NCBI GenBank assembly: GCA_020630595.1
Contig: JAHDBC010000005.1
Coordinates: 1-64,000, forward strand
Source: Planktomarina sp.
GTDB lineage: Bacteria; Pseudomonadota; Alphaproteobacteria; Rhodobacterales; Rhodobacteraceae
DNA: 64,000 nucleotides
Direction of reading: 5' to 3'
The position numbers were made by a program, and so were the translations under genes. This document shows, piece by piece, positions 45,391-55,514 of this stretch (position 1 is its first letter; each line of letters opens with the position of its first letter). Under the pieces are notes generated by a model. That model was given only the letters and a program-made list of their open reading frames with translations, was not told the origin of the DNA and did not search any database.

Positions 45391-46580
45391 TGGGAAACCC
45401 CCGCTGCTTGTGCCGCCTGATCCAGTTGCTGCAAATCAGATGGACGCCCGGCAAACACGGATCGCGCTTCGCCGTAAACGGCTGCGGCTTGTTCCGTTTG
45501 ACCCAACACGCCAAAGGCGCGGATCAGTTGCGCCCAATCCTGTGCCGGTCCGCCGTCATTGGCCAAACGATCGGCAAGCCCTGCCACCATGCCTTCAATC
45601 ATTGCGGCACGGTCTTGTGGCGACATGTTTTCCGCATCCGCGATGGCATCCAGATCGGGACCGCGCGGGCGGGGTTGTTCATAGTTCGGGAAACCGGCCA
45701 TGACCGCCACCCGGTCAATCTGCGCGCGGATCGCGGGCACAAACGGTGCAGATTCGGCACTTTGATCCAGCAGATCCGCCCAGATGGAAAAGGCGATATC
45801 GGGGCGGCCGGTCTGCAATTGCAATTGCCCCGAACGGTAACGGGCCAAACCCGATTGCGGATTGCGACGAAGCGTTTCACGCAAAGCGTCCCGTGCCTGT
45901 GCCGAAAACTGTTCGTCCGATGCAAGCAGCAGATATTCCGTATAAAGGCCCCAATCTTCGGCGGTGGCCAAGTCGCCCTTGATGTCCAGAATACGCCGCT
46001 GCGCCTTGTGGGCTGCTGGAAAATCGCCCAGTCGCGATTCCGCGCGCGCCAGCAGGGTGAACCCGCGCAAATCATCCGGTCGGGCGACCAGCGCATCCCG
46101 CAAAATCTGAATCTGCGCGCGGTACGCATCATCAATCCCTACTGCGGCAAAATCGGGGCGGGGCGCATCCAGTGTCGCTTGATCGGGCAGATTGAATAGG
46201 GCCGCCGCTGCCTGATCTTTGCGCAAATCAAGCGGTGCATCCGGGCGCGTGGGCGCACCGACAAAGGCGTAAACGGCCCCCCCAACCAACACCGACCCCA
46301 CGATGCCAATCATCAGGCCCCGTTTGCGACGGGTCTGATGCAATGCGACCGCCGGGGCGTCATCGGTTGCCAAAAGCCTGCGTGCAATTTCGGCACGCAA
46401 CGCATCATATTCCGCGCCTGTCACGATCCCACGGGCCAAGTCCTTGTCAAGGGCGGCAAGTTGATCGCGATACACGTCTGCGTCCTGACCGCGACGGTCA
46501 GATATCAGCGCAGGTGCGATCAGCGTCGTCAGGATCAGCACCACCAGCGCAAGCCCGATTGCATAGAACAGAAATGTCAT
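45387..46580 (-). CDS. ccmI: c-type cytochrome biogenesis protein CcmI
   Basis: Two N-terminal TMs, [39 protein letters not shown]-terminus. Confidence 0.93.
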   Translation of the reverse strand: MTFLFYAIGLALVVLILTTLIAPALISDRRGQDADVYRDQLAALDKDLARGIVTGAEYDALRAEIARRLLATDDAPAVALHQTRRKRGLMIGIVGSVLVGGAVYAFVGAPTRPDAPLDLRKDQAAAALFNLPDQATLDAPRPDFAAVGIDDAYRAQIQILRDALVARPDDLRGFTLLARAESRLGDFPAAHKAQRRILDIKGDLATAEDWGLYTEYLLLASDEQFSAQARDALRETLRRNPQSGLARYRSGQLQLQTGRPDIAFSIWADLLDQSAESAPFVPAIRAQIDRVAVMAGFPNYEQPRPRGPDLDAIADAENMSPQDRAAMIEGMVAGLADRLANDGGPAQDWAQLIRAFGVLGQTEQAAAVYGEARSVFAGRPSDLQQLDQAAQAAGVSQ

Positions 46581-46619
46581 TTTGGATGCTGCCTTTTGTC
46601 CTCTGTCCCAGATGGCGCA

Positions 46620-46656
46620 ATGTCGCAATAAATTCAACTTATGGCGCTTGCGACAT
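46620..46656. promoter_or_regulatory. candidate operator upstream of soxB
   Basis: Inverted repeat ATGTCGCA ... TGCGACAT in the ccmI/soxB divergent intergenic region. Confidence 0.4.
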
Positions 46657-46713
46657 GAAGCCTTTTGAAGCAGTCCGCCATAACCACGTCAAACACCACG
46701 CTGTGAGTCTGCC

Positions 46714-47958
46714 ATGAAACGCTATTCTGTTTTCGCCGTCGCCAAAGAAGCCTTTCGCCAGCACAAAGGGTGGGACCGTGCGTGGGCCAACCCGGAACCC
46801 AAAAAAGAATACGAAGCCATCATCATCGGCGCCGGCGGGCATGGTCTGGCAACCGCCTATTATCTGGGCAAGAATTTCGGCATCACCAATGTGGCCGTGA
46901 TCGAAAAAGGGTGGCTGGGGGGCGGCAACACCGGTCGCAACACAACGATCATCCGGTCCAACTATCTGCAAGACCCATCCGCCGCGATCTATGAAAAGGC
47001 CCGGTCGCTGTACGAAGGTCTAAGCCAGGATTTGAACTACAACATCATGTTCAGCCCGCGCGGCGTGATCATGCTGGCCCAGACGCAGCACGAAATTCGC
47101 GGTTACAAACGCACAGCCTATGCCAATCAATTGCAAGGCGTGAAAACGGAATGGATCGAACCCAAACGGGTCAAAGAACTGGTTCCGATCATGAATATCG
47201 AAGGGCCGCGCTATCCGGTTTTGGGTGGCCTGTGGCAAGCACGTGGCGGAACAGCGCGCCATGATGCAGTGGCATGGGGTTATGCGCGGGCGTGTTCAGA
47301 CATGGGCATGCACATCCTGCAAAAGACCGAAGTGACGGGCGTGACACAGGAAAACGGGCAGGTCACGGGCGTGGAAACATCGCGCGGCCACATCGGCTGC
47401 AAGAAACTGGGGATTGTGGTTGCCGGGCACTGCAGCCACGTGGCTGAAATGGCAGGCTTCCGGTTGCCTGTTGAATCCGTTCCTTTGCAGGCGCTGGTGT
47501 CAGAACCGATCAAACCCTGCATGGATGTGGTCGTGATGGCCAACACCGTGCACGGCTATATGTCCCAATCCGACAAAGGCGAAATGGTCATCGGTGGCGG
47601 GACAGACAGCTTTAATGGCTATCACCAGCGGGGGTCATTCCACCATTTGGAAGAAACCGTCCGCGCCCTGGTCGAAACATTTCCCATGATTGCGCGGTTG
47701 AAAATGCTGCGCCACTGGGGCGGCATCGTAGATGTTACCGGGGACCGGTCCCCGATCCTGTCAGATACGCCGCTGGGCGGGTGTTTTATCAACTGCGGCT
47801 GGGGCACCGGCGGGTTCAAAGCGATCCCGGGGTCGGGCTGGGGCTTTGCCGAATTGATGGCCAAGGGATATTCCCCGCTGACGGCTGATTTCGGGCTGAA
47901 CCGGTTCACCGAAGGCCGGTTCATTGACGAAAGCGTTGCAGCCGGGGTGGCGCACTAA
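46714..47958 (+). CDS. soxB: sarcosine oxidase subunit beta
   Basis: EAIIIGAGGHGLATAYYLGKNFGITNVAVIEKGWLGGGNTGRNTTIIRSNYL. Confidence 0.96.
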   Translation: MKRYSVFAVAKEAFRQHKGWDRAWANPEPKKEYEAIIIGAGGHGLATAYYLGKNFGITNVAVIEKGWLGGGNTGRNTTIIRSNYLQDPSAAIYEKARSLYEGLSQDLNYNIMFSPRGVIMLAQTQHEIRGYKRTAYANQLQGVKTEWIEPKRVKELVPIMNIEGPRYPVLGGLWQARGGTARHDAVAWGYARACSDMGMHILQKTEVTGVTQENGQVTGVETSRGHIGCKKLGIVVAGHCSHVAEMAGFRLPVESVPLQALVSEPIKPCMDVVVMANTVHGYMSQSDKGEMVIGGGTDSFNGYHQRGSFHHLEETVRALVETFPMIARLKMLRHWGGIVDVTGDRSPILSDTPLGGCFINCGWGTGGFKAIPGSGWGFAELMAKGYSPLTADFGLNRFTEGRFIDESVAAGVAH

Positions 47959-48025
47959 TGCCGACCAACTTGCCGCGCACATCGCTGATCCTATCTGTCT
48001 GTCAAAGACAGAAAGGCATCGCACC

Positions 48026-48181
48026 ATGGGCACTTATTTCGCACGCAACAAAGGCAAAATCGCAGGGCTTGCGGTTGGCATTTTCGGCTCGATCGTCCTT
48101 ATGGCGTTTGTTGGCGTTGCCTATTCCGGCGACCCGCTGGGCGGCGCATCCGAACCACCAGAACAAATCTATTTCTTCTAA
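48026..48181 (+). CDS. small single-TM protein between soxB and soxD
   Basis: 51-aa MGTYFARNKGKIAGLAVGIFGSIVLMAFVGVAYSGDPLGGASEPPEQIYFF with plausible RBS. Confidence 0.6.
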   Translation: MGTYFARNKGKIAGLAVGIFGSIVLMAFVGVAYSGDPLGGASEPPEQIYFF

Positions 48182-48220
48182 TCCTGCGGGTCTGACGCCC
48201 GCTTTGTCGGGGGTCTGCCC

Positions 48221-48550
48221 ATGTTGACACTTGATTGTCCGTATTGCGGTCTTGCGAAAGACGAGACCGAATTGTCCTATGGTGGCGAAGCCCATCTGAA
48301 ACGGCACGGGCCGGGGTCCAGCGCCGCGGAAATGGAAGAATATCTGTTTACGCGCGAAAACCCCAAGGGGCTTCATTTTGAACGCTGGCGCTGTTCTGCA
48401 GGCTGTGGGAAATGGTTTCACGCGGCCCGCTGCACCGTGACGATGGAAGTCTTTGGCACTTACGCTGCACAGACATTCGAACCCCCGGCAGAGATCAAAA
48501 AAGCCATCACAGCCAAACGACCCGGCTGGACGTGGAGGAATTTCCAATGA
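48221..48550 (+). CDS. soxD: sarcosine oxidase subunit delta
   Basis: MLTLDCPYCGLAKDETELSYGGEAH...RWRCSAGCGKWFHAARCTVTMEV. Confidence 0.96.
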   Translation: MLTLDCPYCGLAKDETELSYGGEAHLKRHGPGSSAAEMEEYLFTRENPKGLHFERWRCSAGCGKWFHAARCTVTMEVFGTYAAQTFEPPAEIKKAITAKRPGWTWRNFQ

Positions 48551-51500
48551 GCACACGTTTGCAAACGGGCGGCCGCCTGATCGACCGCACAACAGCACAG
48601 GAATTCACCTTTAACGGCAAACGGTTCAAGGGGTTTGCTGGCGACACGCTGGCCTCTGGGCTGTTGGCGAACGACCAGATGCTGATGGGCCGGTCGTTCA
48701 AATACCACCGTCCCCGCGGGGTTGTGGCATCGGGTGCAGAAGAACCCAATGCCCTGTTCAACATGGGCGAAGACGGTCGTTTTGAACCCAACGCCCGTGC
48801 CACGACGACGGAATTGTTCGATGGGCTGACTGCGGGATCGCAGAACCATTTTCCGTCGCTGGAATTCGATATCGGGGCGATCAACGCGAAACTGTCGCGG
48901 TTCCTGCCTGCCGGGTTCTATTACAAGATGTTCATTCACCCGCGTCCGTTCTGGAAATACGTGTACGAACCCTTCATCCGGCAATCAGCGGGTCTGGGCA
49001 AAGCGCCAAAGGCACGCGATGACGATCATTACGAACACTTTTATCACCACTGCGATGTGGCCATCGTGGGCGGCGGAATCGCCGGTCTGCGGGCGGCGCT
49101 GATTGCAGGGCAGGCGGGTTTGCGTGTTCTGGTGTTGGAACAAACTGCCCATTGGGGCGGGCGTGGCCCCGTGGATGGTGCGACGGTCGGGGGGCAACCT
49201 GCGGCAGACTGGGTTGATGCAACGGTTGCGGACCTGTCTGCGATGGAAAATGTGGTCATGCGCACCCGCACGATGGGGGCTGGTGTTTACGATCACGGCT
49301 ACCTGTTGGGGTATGAACGTGTGGCCGATCACACGCCGGGCGATGGCCGTCCGCGCCATCGGTTGTGGCGCGTGCGCACCAAGCAGATCGTGACCGCGAC
49401 CGGCGCGATTGAACGTCCGCTGGCCTTTGCGGGCAACGACATTCCGGGGGTCATGCTGGCCTCTGCCGTGCGCGATTATGTTGTGAACTATGCGGTATCC
49501 CCGGGGGACCGCACCGTTGTTGTGACCAACAACGATGATGCTTACCGCACAGCCCTTGCAATCAAGGACGCAGGGTTGGACGTGCCCGCGATCATCGACG
49601 CGCGGCCCGAAGGCGGCGGTGCGCTGATGGCGCAGGCGATCGAAGCTGGCATCCGCGTGGAAACTGGCAAGGGCATTGCCAAGGTCAAGGGTGGCAAGCG
49701 CGTGACCGGTGTTGGCATCTGTGCGCAGGCGGGCGAAGGGGCGGTTTTGGAAACCATCCCTTGCGATGTGGTTGCCATGTCAGGCGGCTGGTCCCCCGTT
49801 GTGCACCTGTGGTCCCATTGCGGCGGCAAACTTTTTTGGGATGATGCGGCTGCAATGTTCCGGCCCGATGCATCAAAACCGCCACTGGGATCTGACGGTG
49901 CGGGGTTCGTGACGGTCGTTGGATCCGCTGATGGGCATCTGCACACCACTGATATTCTGGCCAATACCGCCGACGCGATGGGCGCACTGGTCAAGACGCT
50001 GGGCGCAAAACCCGGCAAATTGCCCGCGTTGTCAGGGGAAGACATGCCCGAAGCGCCGTTGGCCCCCGTCTGGATGATGCCGCAGGGTGCGTCCTATGCG
50101 CTGCGGTCAAAAGCATGGCTGGATTACCAGAACGACGTGAAAGTGTCGGATGTGCAATTGGCCGCGCAAGAAGGGTTCGAAAGCGTCGAACATGCGAAAC
50201 GCTACACCACGCTGGGCATGGCCACGGATCAGGGCAAACTGTCCAACATCAATGGCCTTGCGATCCTGTCGCAATCATTAAACAGCGACATTCCCTCTGT
50301 CGGAACGACGACGTTCCGTCCGCCGTATCATCCGATTTCCATGTCTTCGCTGGCAGGCGAGGCAACGCGCGACTTGTTCCAACCGATCCGCAAAACGCCA
50401 ATGCACGACTGGCACGATGCCAACGGCGCAGATTGGGAACCGGTGGGCGCGTGGCGCCGACCCTATGCGTTCCCCCGTGGCCACGAAACCGTGGAAGACG
50501 CCGTTCACCGCGAAGTTTTGAACACCCGCGAACGGTTGGGGCTTTTGGATGCATCCACGCTGGGCAAGCTGATCGTCAAAGGGCCGGATGCGGGCAAGTT
50601 TCTGGACATGCTGTACACCAACATGATGTCCACGCTGAAACCGGGACGGTGCCGTTACGGTTTGATGTGCAACGAAAACGGCTTTCTGGTCGATGACGGT
50701 GTTGTCGCACGTTTGGACGATGATACGTTCCTGTGTCACACCACATCCGGCGGTGCAGACAGCATCCATGCCCATATGGAAGAATGGCTGCAAACCGAAT
50801 GGTGGGACTGGAAAGTCTGGGTGGTCAACGCGACCGAACAATACGCACAGGTTGCCGTTGTTGGGCCGAACGCCCGCAAAGTTCTGGAAAAGATCGGTGG
50901 CATGAACGTGTCAAAAGAGGCGCTGCCGTTCATGGGCTGGGCCGATGGCGAACTGGGTGGGATTGCATGCCGTGCGTATCGGATCAGTTTTTCTGGCGAA
51001 TTGTCCTATGAAATTGCCGTGCCTGCCAACCGCGGCCTTGAATTTTGGGAAATGCTGGTGGACGCGGGCCAGGAATTCGGCGTCATGCCATACGGCACCG
51101 AAGCGCTGCACATCATGCGGGCTGAAAAAGGGTTCATCATGATCGGTGATGAAACCGATGGCACCGTGATCCCGCAGGATTTGGGGCTGCACTGGGCGAT
51201 TTCGAAAAAGAAAGAAGATTTTCTGGGCAAGCGCGCACAACAGCGGTCGTTCATGGACAATCCTGATCGGTGGCAGTTGGTGGGGTTGGAAACCGTCGAT
51301 GGATCCGTTTTGGGTGATGGCATGTTGGCCGTGGCCGACGGCAGCAACGAAAACGGCCAGCGCAACACCCAGGGCCGCGTTACATCGACCTATCATTCCC
51401 CAACGCTGGGGCGGGGCATCGCCATGGGGCTGGTCAAAGATGGGCCGGACCGCATGGGCGAAATGCTGGACTTTATGAAACTGGACGGGCTGACCGTGAA

Positions 51501-51558
51501 AGCGAAAATCGTGGATCCCGTGTTCTTTGACCCAGAAGGGGAGAAGCAGAATGTCTGA
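48547..51558 (+). CDS. soxA: sarcosine oxidase subunit alpha
   Basis: RLIDRTTAQEFTFNGKRFKGFAGDTLASGLLAN, CDVAIVGGGIAGLRAALIAGQAGLRVLVLEQ, C-terminal GcvT domain. Confidence 0.97.
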   Translation: MSTRLQTGGRLIDRTTAQEFTFNGKRFKGFAGDTLASGLLANDQMLMGRSFKYHRPRGVVASGAEEPNALFNMGEDGRFEPNARATTTELFDGLTAGSQNHFPSLEFDIGAINAKLSRFLPAGFYYKMFIHPRPFWKYVYEPFIRQSAGLGKAPKARDDDHYEHFYHHCDVAIVGGGIAGLRAALIAGQAGLRVLVLEQTAHWGGRGPVDGATVGGQPAADWVDATVADLSAMENVVMRTRTMGAGVYDHGYLLGYERVADHTPGDGRPRHRLWRVRTKQIVTATGAIERPLAFAGNDIPGVMLASAVRDYVVNYAVSPGDRTVVVTNNDDAYRTALAIKDAGLDVPAIIDARPEGGGALMAQAIEAGIRVETGKGIAKVKGGKRVTGVGICAQAGEGAVLETIPCDVVAMSGGWSPVVHLWSHCGGKLFWDDAAAMFRPDASKPPLGSDGAGFVTVVGSADGHLHTTDILANTADAMGALVKTLGAKPGKLPALSGEDMPEAPLAPVWMMPQGASYALRSKAWLDYQNDVKVSDVQLAAQEGFESVEHAKRYTTLGMATDQGKLSNINGLAILSQSLNSDIPSVGTTTFRPPYHPISMSSLAGEATRDLFQPIRKTPMHDWHDANGADWEPVGAWRRPYAFPRGHETVEDAVHREVLNTRERLGLLDASTLGKLIVKGPDAGKFLDMLYTNMMSTLKPGRCRYGLMCNENGFLVDDGVVARLDDDTFLCHTTSGGADSIHAHMEEWLQTEWWDWKVWVVNATEQYAQVAVVGPNARKVLEKIGGMNVSKEALPFMGWADGELGGIACRAYRISFSGELSYEIAVPANRGLEFWEMLVDAGQEFGVMPYGTEALHIMRAEKGFIMIGDETDGTVIPQDLGLHWAISKKKEDFLGKRAQQRSFMDNPDRWQLVGLETVDGSVLGDGMLAVADGSNENGQRNTQGRVTSTYHSPTLGRGIAMGLVKDGPDRMGEMLDFMKLDGLTVKAKIVDPVFFDPEGEKQNV

Positions 51559-52084
51559 ACCATACGTTTCAGTCGCCCGTCTGGACGGGATTGCGATGAT
51601 CACAGTTCGTGCTGATTTGGCAGATAAGGCGGTGGTCAAGGCTGTGAAGACATCCACAGGGATGACCGTTCCCGCCACAGCCAGCGCCTTGATGGATGGC
51701 GACAGCGGTTTGGGCTGGATGTCACCGGATGAATTGCTTGTGGTGTGTCCGGAAACCGAACGCGCAGCGACGGTTGATGGGTTGACGGCGAACCTTTCCA
51801 AATCCCATGCGCTGGTCGTTGACGTCAGTGATGCACGGGCGGTGTTTGAATTGAAAGGGGCGGCGGTGCGCGACGTTTTGGCAAAATTGGTGCCAACGGA
51901 TACCCATACCGATGCCCTGCCGCAAAACGCGCTGCGCCGCACGCGGTTCGGGCAGGTTGCCGGCGCATTCTGGTTTCAGGATGCCACAACTGTTCGCATT
52001 GTCTGTTTCCGGTCTGTTGCGGATTACATGCACCGGATGCTGGACCAATCGACCGCAGCAGGTTCCGAAGTGTTTGCGACTTAA
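51551..52084 (+). CDS. soxG: sarcosine oxidase subunit gamma
   Basis: Position after soxA with overlap; GcvT-like LSKSHALVVDVSDARAVFELKGAAVRDVLAKLVPTD. Confidence 0.93.
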   Translation: MSEPYVSVARLDGIAMITVRADLADKAVVKAVKTSTGMTVPATASALMDGDSGLGWMSPDELLVVCPETERAATVDGLTANLSKSHALVVDVSDARAVFELKGAAVRDVLAKLVPTDTHTDALPQNALRRTRFGQVAGAFWFQDATTVRIVCFRSVADYMHRMLDQSTAAGSEVFAT

Positions 52085-52141
52085 CGGAACCTGAACGCCG
52101 CATTTTGCGTTTCATTCCCAGACAAAAAGGAGTGAACGCAC

Positions 52142-52345
52142 ATGGCAGATCGTTATCGCAGCCAAGACGGCCACCGCGAAACCGAAGACTTCATTTCGAA
52201 AGAAGAAACGCCGGATCAGCAGGGCCGATTTGGCGGCAATCTTCAACGAAAAGTGGGCACCCGCGATGCGCTGAAGCGTGTCGAACAGGGGGATGATGCC
52301 ACCACCCGCGTCCGCAAATCCGACGAAGCGGAAGGGGACGCATGA
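52142..52345 (+). CDS. hypothetical protein
   Basis: 67-aa ORF with AAAAAGGAG RBS; overlaps next gene. Confidence 0.6.
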   Translation: MADRYRSQDGHRETEDFISKEETPDQQGRFGGNLQRKVGTRDALKRVEQGDDATTRVRKSDEAEGDA

Positions 52346-52800
52346 TGACAAAGCTGGAAAATGGTGCGTGGGTCGTTGTGGCCGACGGGGAAAAGGCGCT
52401 GTTCTTGCACAATGAAACCGATGGGGACGATCCGCATCTGACCGTGTTTCGCGAAGAAGAACAGGACAATCCCCCCAACCGTGAACAAAAAACCCACAAA
52501 GCCGGGCGGATGCCAGATACGGGTCAAGGCCAGCGCAGCGCGCTTGACGACACGGATTGGCACGAATTGGAAAAGGAACGCTTTGCCGAAGATCTGGCCG
52601 ATATTCTGTACAAACAGGCCCACAAGGGCAAAATCAAATCGCTTGTGATTGTTGCCAGCCCCAACGTTCTGGGCGTTCTGCGGGACGCTTATCACAAGAC
52701 AGTGGCTGATAAGGTTGTTCACGAAATCCCGAAAACCCTGACCAATCATCCGATTGAAGACATTGAAGACATCGTAATGTCGGATCTTGCAGCGGCCTGA
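52342..52800 (+). CDS. host attachment family protein
   Basis: GAWVVVADGEKALFLHNETD... FAEDLADILYKQAHKGKIKSLVIVASPNVLGVLRDAYHKTVADKVVHEIPKTLTNHPIEDIEDIV. Confidence 0.88.
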   Translation: MMTKLENGAWVVVADGEKALFLHNETDGDDPHLTVFREEEQDNPPNREQKTHKAGRMPDTGQGQRSALDDTDWHELEKERFAEDLADILYKQAHKGKIKSLVIVASPNVLGVLRDAYHKTVADKVVHEIPKTLTNHPIEDIEDIVMSDLAAA

Positions 52801-52829
52801 TCTTTGCAGGTGCTATGTCAAAAACTAAG

Positions 52830-52856
52830 CGGCCAAACCTTGACCTTTGGCCGTTT
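52830..52856 (+). terminator. terminator-like hairpin
   Basis: CGGCCAAA-ccttgacc-TTTGGCCGttt. Confidence 0.55.
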
Positions 52857-52900
52857 CACTATTCATTACACCCCAGACACGAACCAAAAGGTGACCCCAA

Positions 52901-53500
52901 ATGGCATTTGAACTTCCTGATCTTCCCTACGCCCACGACGCATTGGCAGACAAAGGCATGAGCGCTGAAACGCTGGAATACCACCACGACCTGCACCACA
53001 ACGCCTATGTGACCAACGGCAACAAGGCGATTGAAGGCACCGAATGGGCTGACAAATCCATGGAAGACATCATTCGCGGCACCTATGACGCGGGTGCCGT
53101 TGCGCAAAATGGTATCTTCAACAACATTTCCCAATTGTGGAACCACAACCAGTTCTGGGAAATGATGGGTCCGGGCGAAAGCAAGATGCCGGGCGAGTTG
53201 GAATCTGCGTTGGTCGAAAACTTCGGTTCCGTCGATGATTTCAAATCCGCGTTTTCCGCTGCGGGTGCCGGCCAGTTCGGGTCCGGTTGGGCGTGGCTGG
53301 TGAAAAATGCTGACGGGTCTTTGGCTGTAACCAAAACCGAAAATGGCGTGAACCCATTGTGCTTTAACCAGACCGCACTGTTGGGCTGTGATGTGTGGGA
53401 ACATTCCTATTACATCGATTTCCGCAACAAACGGCCGGCGTATCTGGACAATTTCCTGAACAACCTTGTGAACTGGGAAAACGTCGCATCGCGGATGTAA
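52901..53500 (+). CDS. sodB: superoxide dismutase [Fe]
   Basis: LEYHHDLHHNAYVTNGN, WNHNQFWEMMGPG, GSGWAWLV, DVWEHSYYIDFRNKRPAYLDNFL. Confidence 0.97.
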   Translation: MAFELPDLPYAHDALADKGMSAETLEYHHDLHHNAYVTNGNKAIEGTEWADKSMEDIIRGTYDAGAVAQNGIFNNISQLWNHNQFWEMMGPGESKMPGELESALVENFGSVDDFKSAFSAAGAGQFGSGWAWLVKNADGSLAVTKTENGVNPLCFNQTALLGCDVWEHSYYIDFRNKRPAYLDNFLNNLVNWENVASRM

Positions 53501-53525
53501 TCCGATTTGCATTTGTCATGACATC

Positions 53526-53554
53526 GGGCGCCCGCAACGGGGCGCCCTTTTTTG
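53526..53554 (+). terminator. Rho-independent terminator after sodB
   Basis: GGGCGCCC-gcaacg-GGGCGCCC followed by TTTTTT. Confidence 0.85.
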
Positions 53555-53555
53555 T

Positions 53556-54101
53556 TCAAGGGGCCAGATGATCCAAGGTTTGTGCGACGTCATCAGCGAC
53601 TGTGAAAAACGACTTCAGACTGGGATCAGCAAACCCCTGTGCGATCACGTGATCGACCAGCGCAATCAGCGGGTCCCAATATCCGTTGATATTTGCCAGC
53701 ACGATGGGCCGTTTGTGCAGACCCAGCTGCGCCCATGTCAGCACCTCGAAAAATTCGTCAAGCGATCCTGCGCCGCCGGGCAGCACAACCACCGCGTCTG
53801 AATTCACAAACATCAGTTTTTTGCGGCTGTGCATATCATCTGTGACGATGGCCCCCCCCAGATCAACGTTTTTGGCTTCAAATCCCACCAGGTGTTCCGG
53901 GATGATGCCCATGCGTTTGCCGCCGCCCGTGGCCACGGCATCGGACACCGCACCCATCATGCCCCGATCCCCTGCACCGAACACAAGCCGCCACCCCCGA
54001 TCTGCCATGGCTGCGCCAAGGGCAGTGGCCGCTTCGATATAGGCGGGGTCAGTGCCGGTGCGTGAACCGCAAAAAACACAGATGGAATATTTGGATGTCA
54101 T
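53556..54101 (-). CDS. TIGR00730 family Rossmann fold protein (LOG family)
   Basis: CVFCGSRTG, MADRGWRLVFGAGDRGMMGAVSDA, VVLPGGAGSLDEFFEVLTWAQLG. Confidence 0.95.
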   Translation of the reverse strand: MTSKYSICVFCGSRTGTDPAYIEAATALGAAMADRGWRLVFGAGDRGMMGAVSDAVATGGGKRMGIIPEHLVGFEAKNVDLGGAIVTDDMHSRKKLMFVNSDAVVVLPGGAGSLDEFFEVLTWAQLGLHKRPIVLANINGYWDPLIALVDHVIAQGFADPSLKSFFTVADDVAQTLDHLAP

Positions 54102-54183
54102 TGCGCCTCACTTGATGCTTTGTGATCGTCAGTTTCACCGTTAGCATGGCGCAAAGCATTGGGGATTGCACGGGCCAAAAGAC

Positions 54184-55464
54184 ATGGAAAACGGACAAAC
54201 GGGGAAACGAAAGCCGATCGTTGTGGTACTTGTTCTGCTGGGGTTGGGGTGTGCCAGCTATGTGTGGTGGAACAGGGGGCCCTTGTTTGCCCCCCAGCCC
54301 GATGTCGGCGTGACAGCGGCCCCTGCGGCCCAAGCGCCAGAAACGGTTGCCAGTGCTGCGCCGGAGCTGACGATTTCGCAAACCGGCGTCACGCCAACGG
54401 CGGCCCCACAGGCCCCCGACATTTCGGTCCCCGAAGTAACCGTCGGCATTTCATCGGAACCCGCGCCGCAGCCCGCACCCGCCACGCCCACAGCGCCAGA
54501 GGTGGATGTGACTGGGGATCCGCAGGCCCCGGCAGCTCAAGAACCTGCCGGACCGGTGGCTCCCAGATTTGATCTTGTGCGCGTGGAAGAAGACGGCACC
54601 GCCGTGATCGCGGGGCAGGCCGGGACAGGGGGCATGGTTTATCTGGTTGTCGATGGGCAACGTGTGGACGCGACCGAAACACCGACGCAAGACAACAGCG
54701 CCTTTGTGCTGTTTGCCGATCTGCCGCCCAAGGCACAGCCACAGGTGCTGCAGTTGGCATTGGTCACGCAAGACGGGCAGGATGTGATTTCCGAAGAAAA
54801 AGTGTTCTTGTCACCCCGGTTGGTTGCGGCGGTGGATGCGGATGCCGTCACAATCGACACGGCACCCGCTGCGGCCCCGGCAGAGGATACGCCCGTTGAA
54901 ACCGCCACCCCCGCCCCGGCAGACGATCAGACCGTGTCGGTCGATCCACAGGTCTTGATTGCAGACGCCGACGGGGACGTCCGCGTTCTGGCATCACCCG
55001 TGGCAACCGTCGCGCTGGACACGATCCAATATGATCTGGAAGGGGAAGTGGATATCGGTGGCCGGGCAGTTGGGGATGGGTTCGTGCGCGTCTATCTGGA
55101 CAACAAACCGATCACCACATCGCGCATCGAAAGCGATGGATTTTGGAATATTTCCCTGCCGAATGTCGACACTGGGGTCTACACGCTGCGGGTGGATGAA
55201 CTGGACGAAACCGGTACGGTCACATCGCGTGTTGAAACGCCGTTCCAGCGTGAATCACCAGAAGCGCTGACCGCGTTTTCCGAACCGGGTTCGGCGTTTG
55301 AAATGAAAGCCATGACCGTGCAACCGGGCACGACCCTTTGGGCGATGGCCGTTGCCAAATACGGTGACGGCACGCAATTCATGAAAGTGTTCGAAGCCAA
55401 TCGTGACACGATCCGTGATCCGAACCTGATTTTCCCGGGGCAGATTTTCGATTTGCCGGATTAG
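54184..55464 (+). CDS. LysM peptidoglycan-binding domain-containing protein
   Basis: N-terminal TM, Pro/Ala-rich region, C-terminal VQPGTTLWAMAVAKYGDGTQFMKVFEANRDTIRDPNLIFPGQIFDLP. Confidence 0.9.
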   Translation: MENGQTGKRKPIVVVLVLLGLGCASYVWWNRGPLFAPQPDVGVTAAPAAQAPETVASAAPELTISQTGVTPTAAPQAPDISVPEVTVGISSEPAPQPAPATPTAPEVDVTGDPQAPAAQEPAGPVAPRFDLVRVEEDGTAVIAGQAGTGGMVYLVVDGQRVDATETPTQDNSAFVLFADLPPKAQPQVLQLALVTQDGQDVISEEKVFLSPRLVAAVDADAVTIDTAPAAAPAEDTPVETATPAPADDQTVSVDPQVLIADADGDVRVLASPVATVALDTIQYDLEGEVDIGGRAVGDGFVRVYLDNKPITTSRIESDGFWNISLPNVDTGVYTLRVDELDETGTVTSRVETPFQRESPEALTAFSEPGSAFEMKAMTVQPGTTLWAMAVAKYGDGTQFMKVFEANRDTIRDPNLIFPGQIFDLPD

Positions 55465-55514
55465 AACCTGCCGTTTTCGCTTGGCACCGCTGCCCATCGG
55501 CGTAGGGTGCCGAA

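Noticed and set aside
52342-52800. Possible phage or symbiosis island suggested by the name 'host attachment protein'
   Set aside because: No integrase, structural phage genes or att repeats nearby; this family is a common chromosomal small protein next to housekeeping genes.
54300-54540. Low-complexity GCC/CCC-rich stretch in the LysM gene considered as tandem repeat
   Set aside because: It encodes an ordinary Ala/Pro-rich periplasmic linker rather than an exact DNA repeat.
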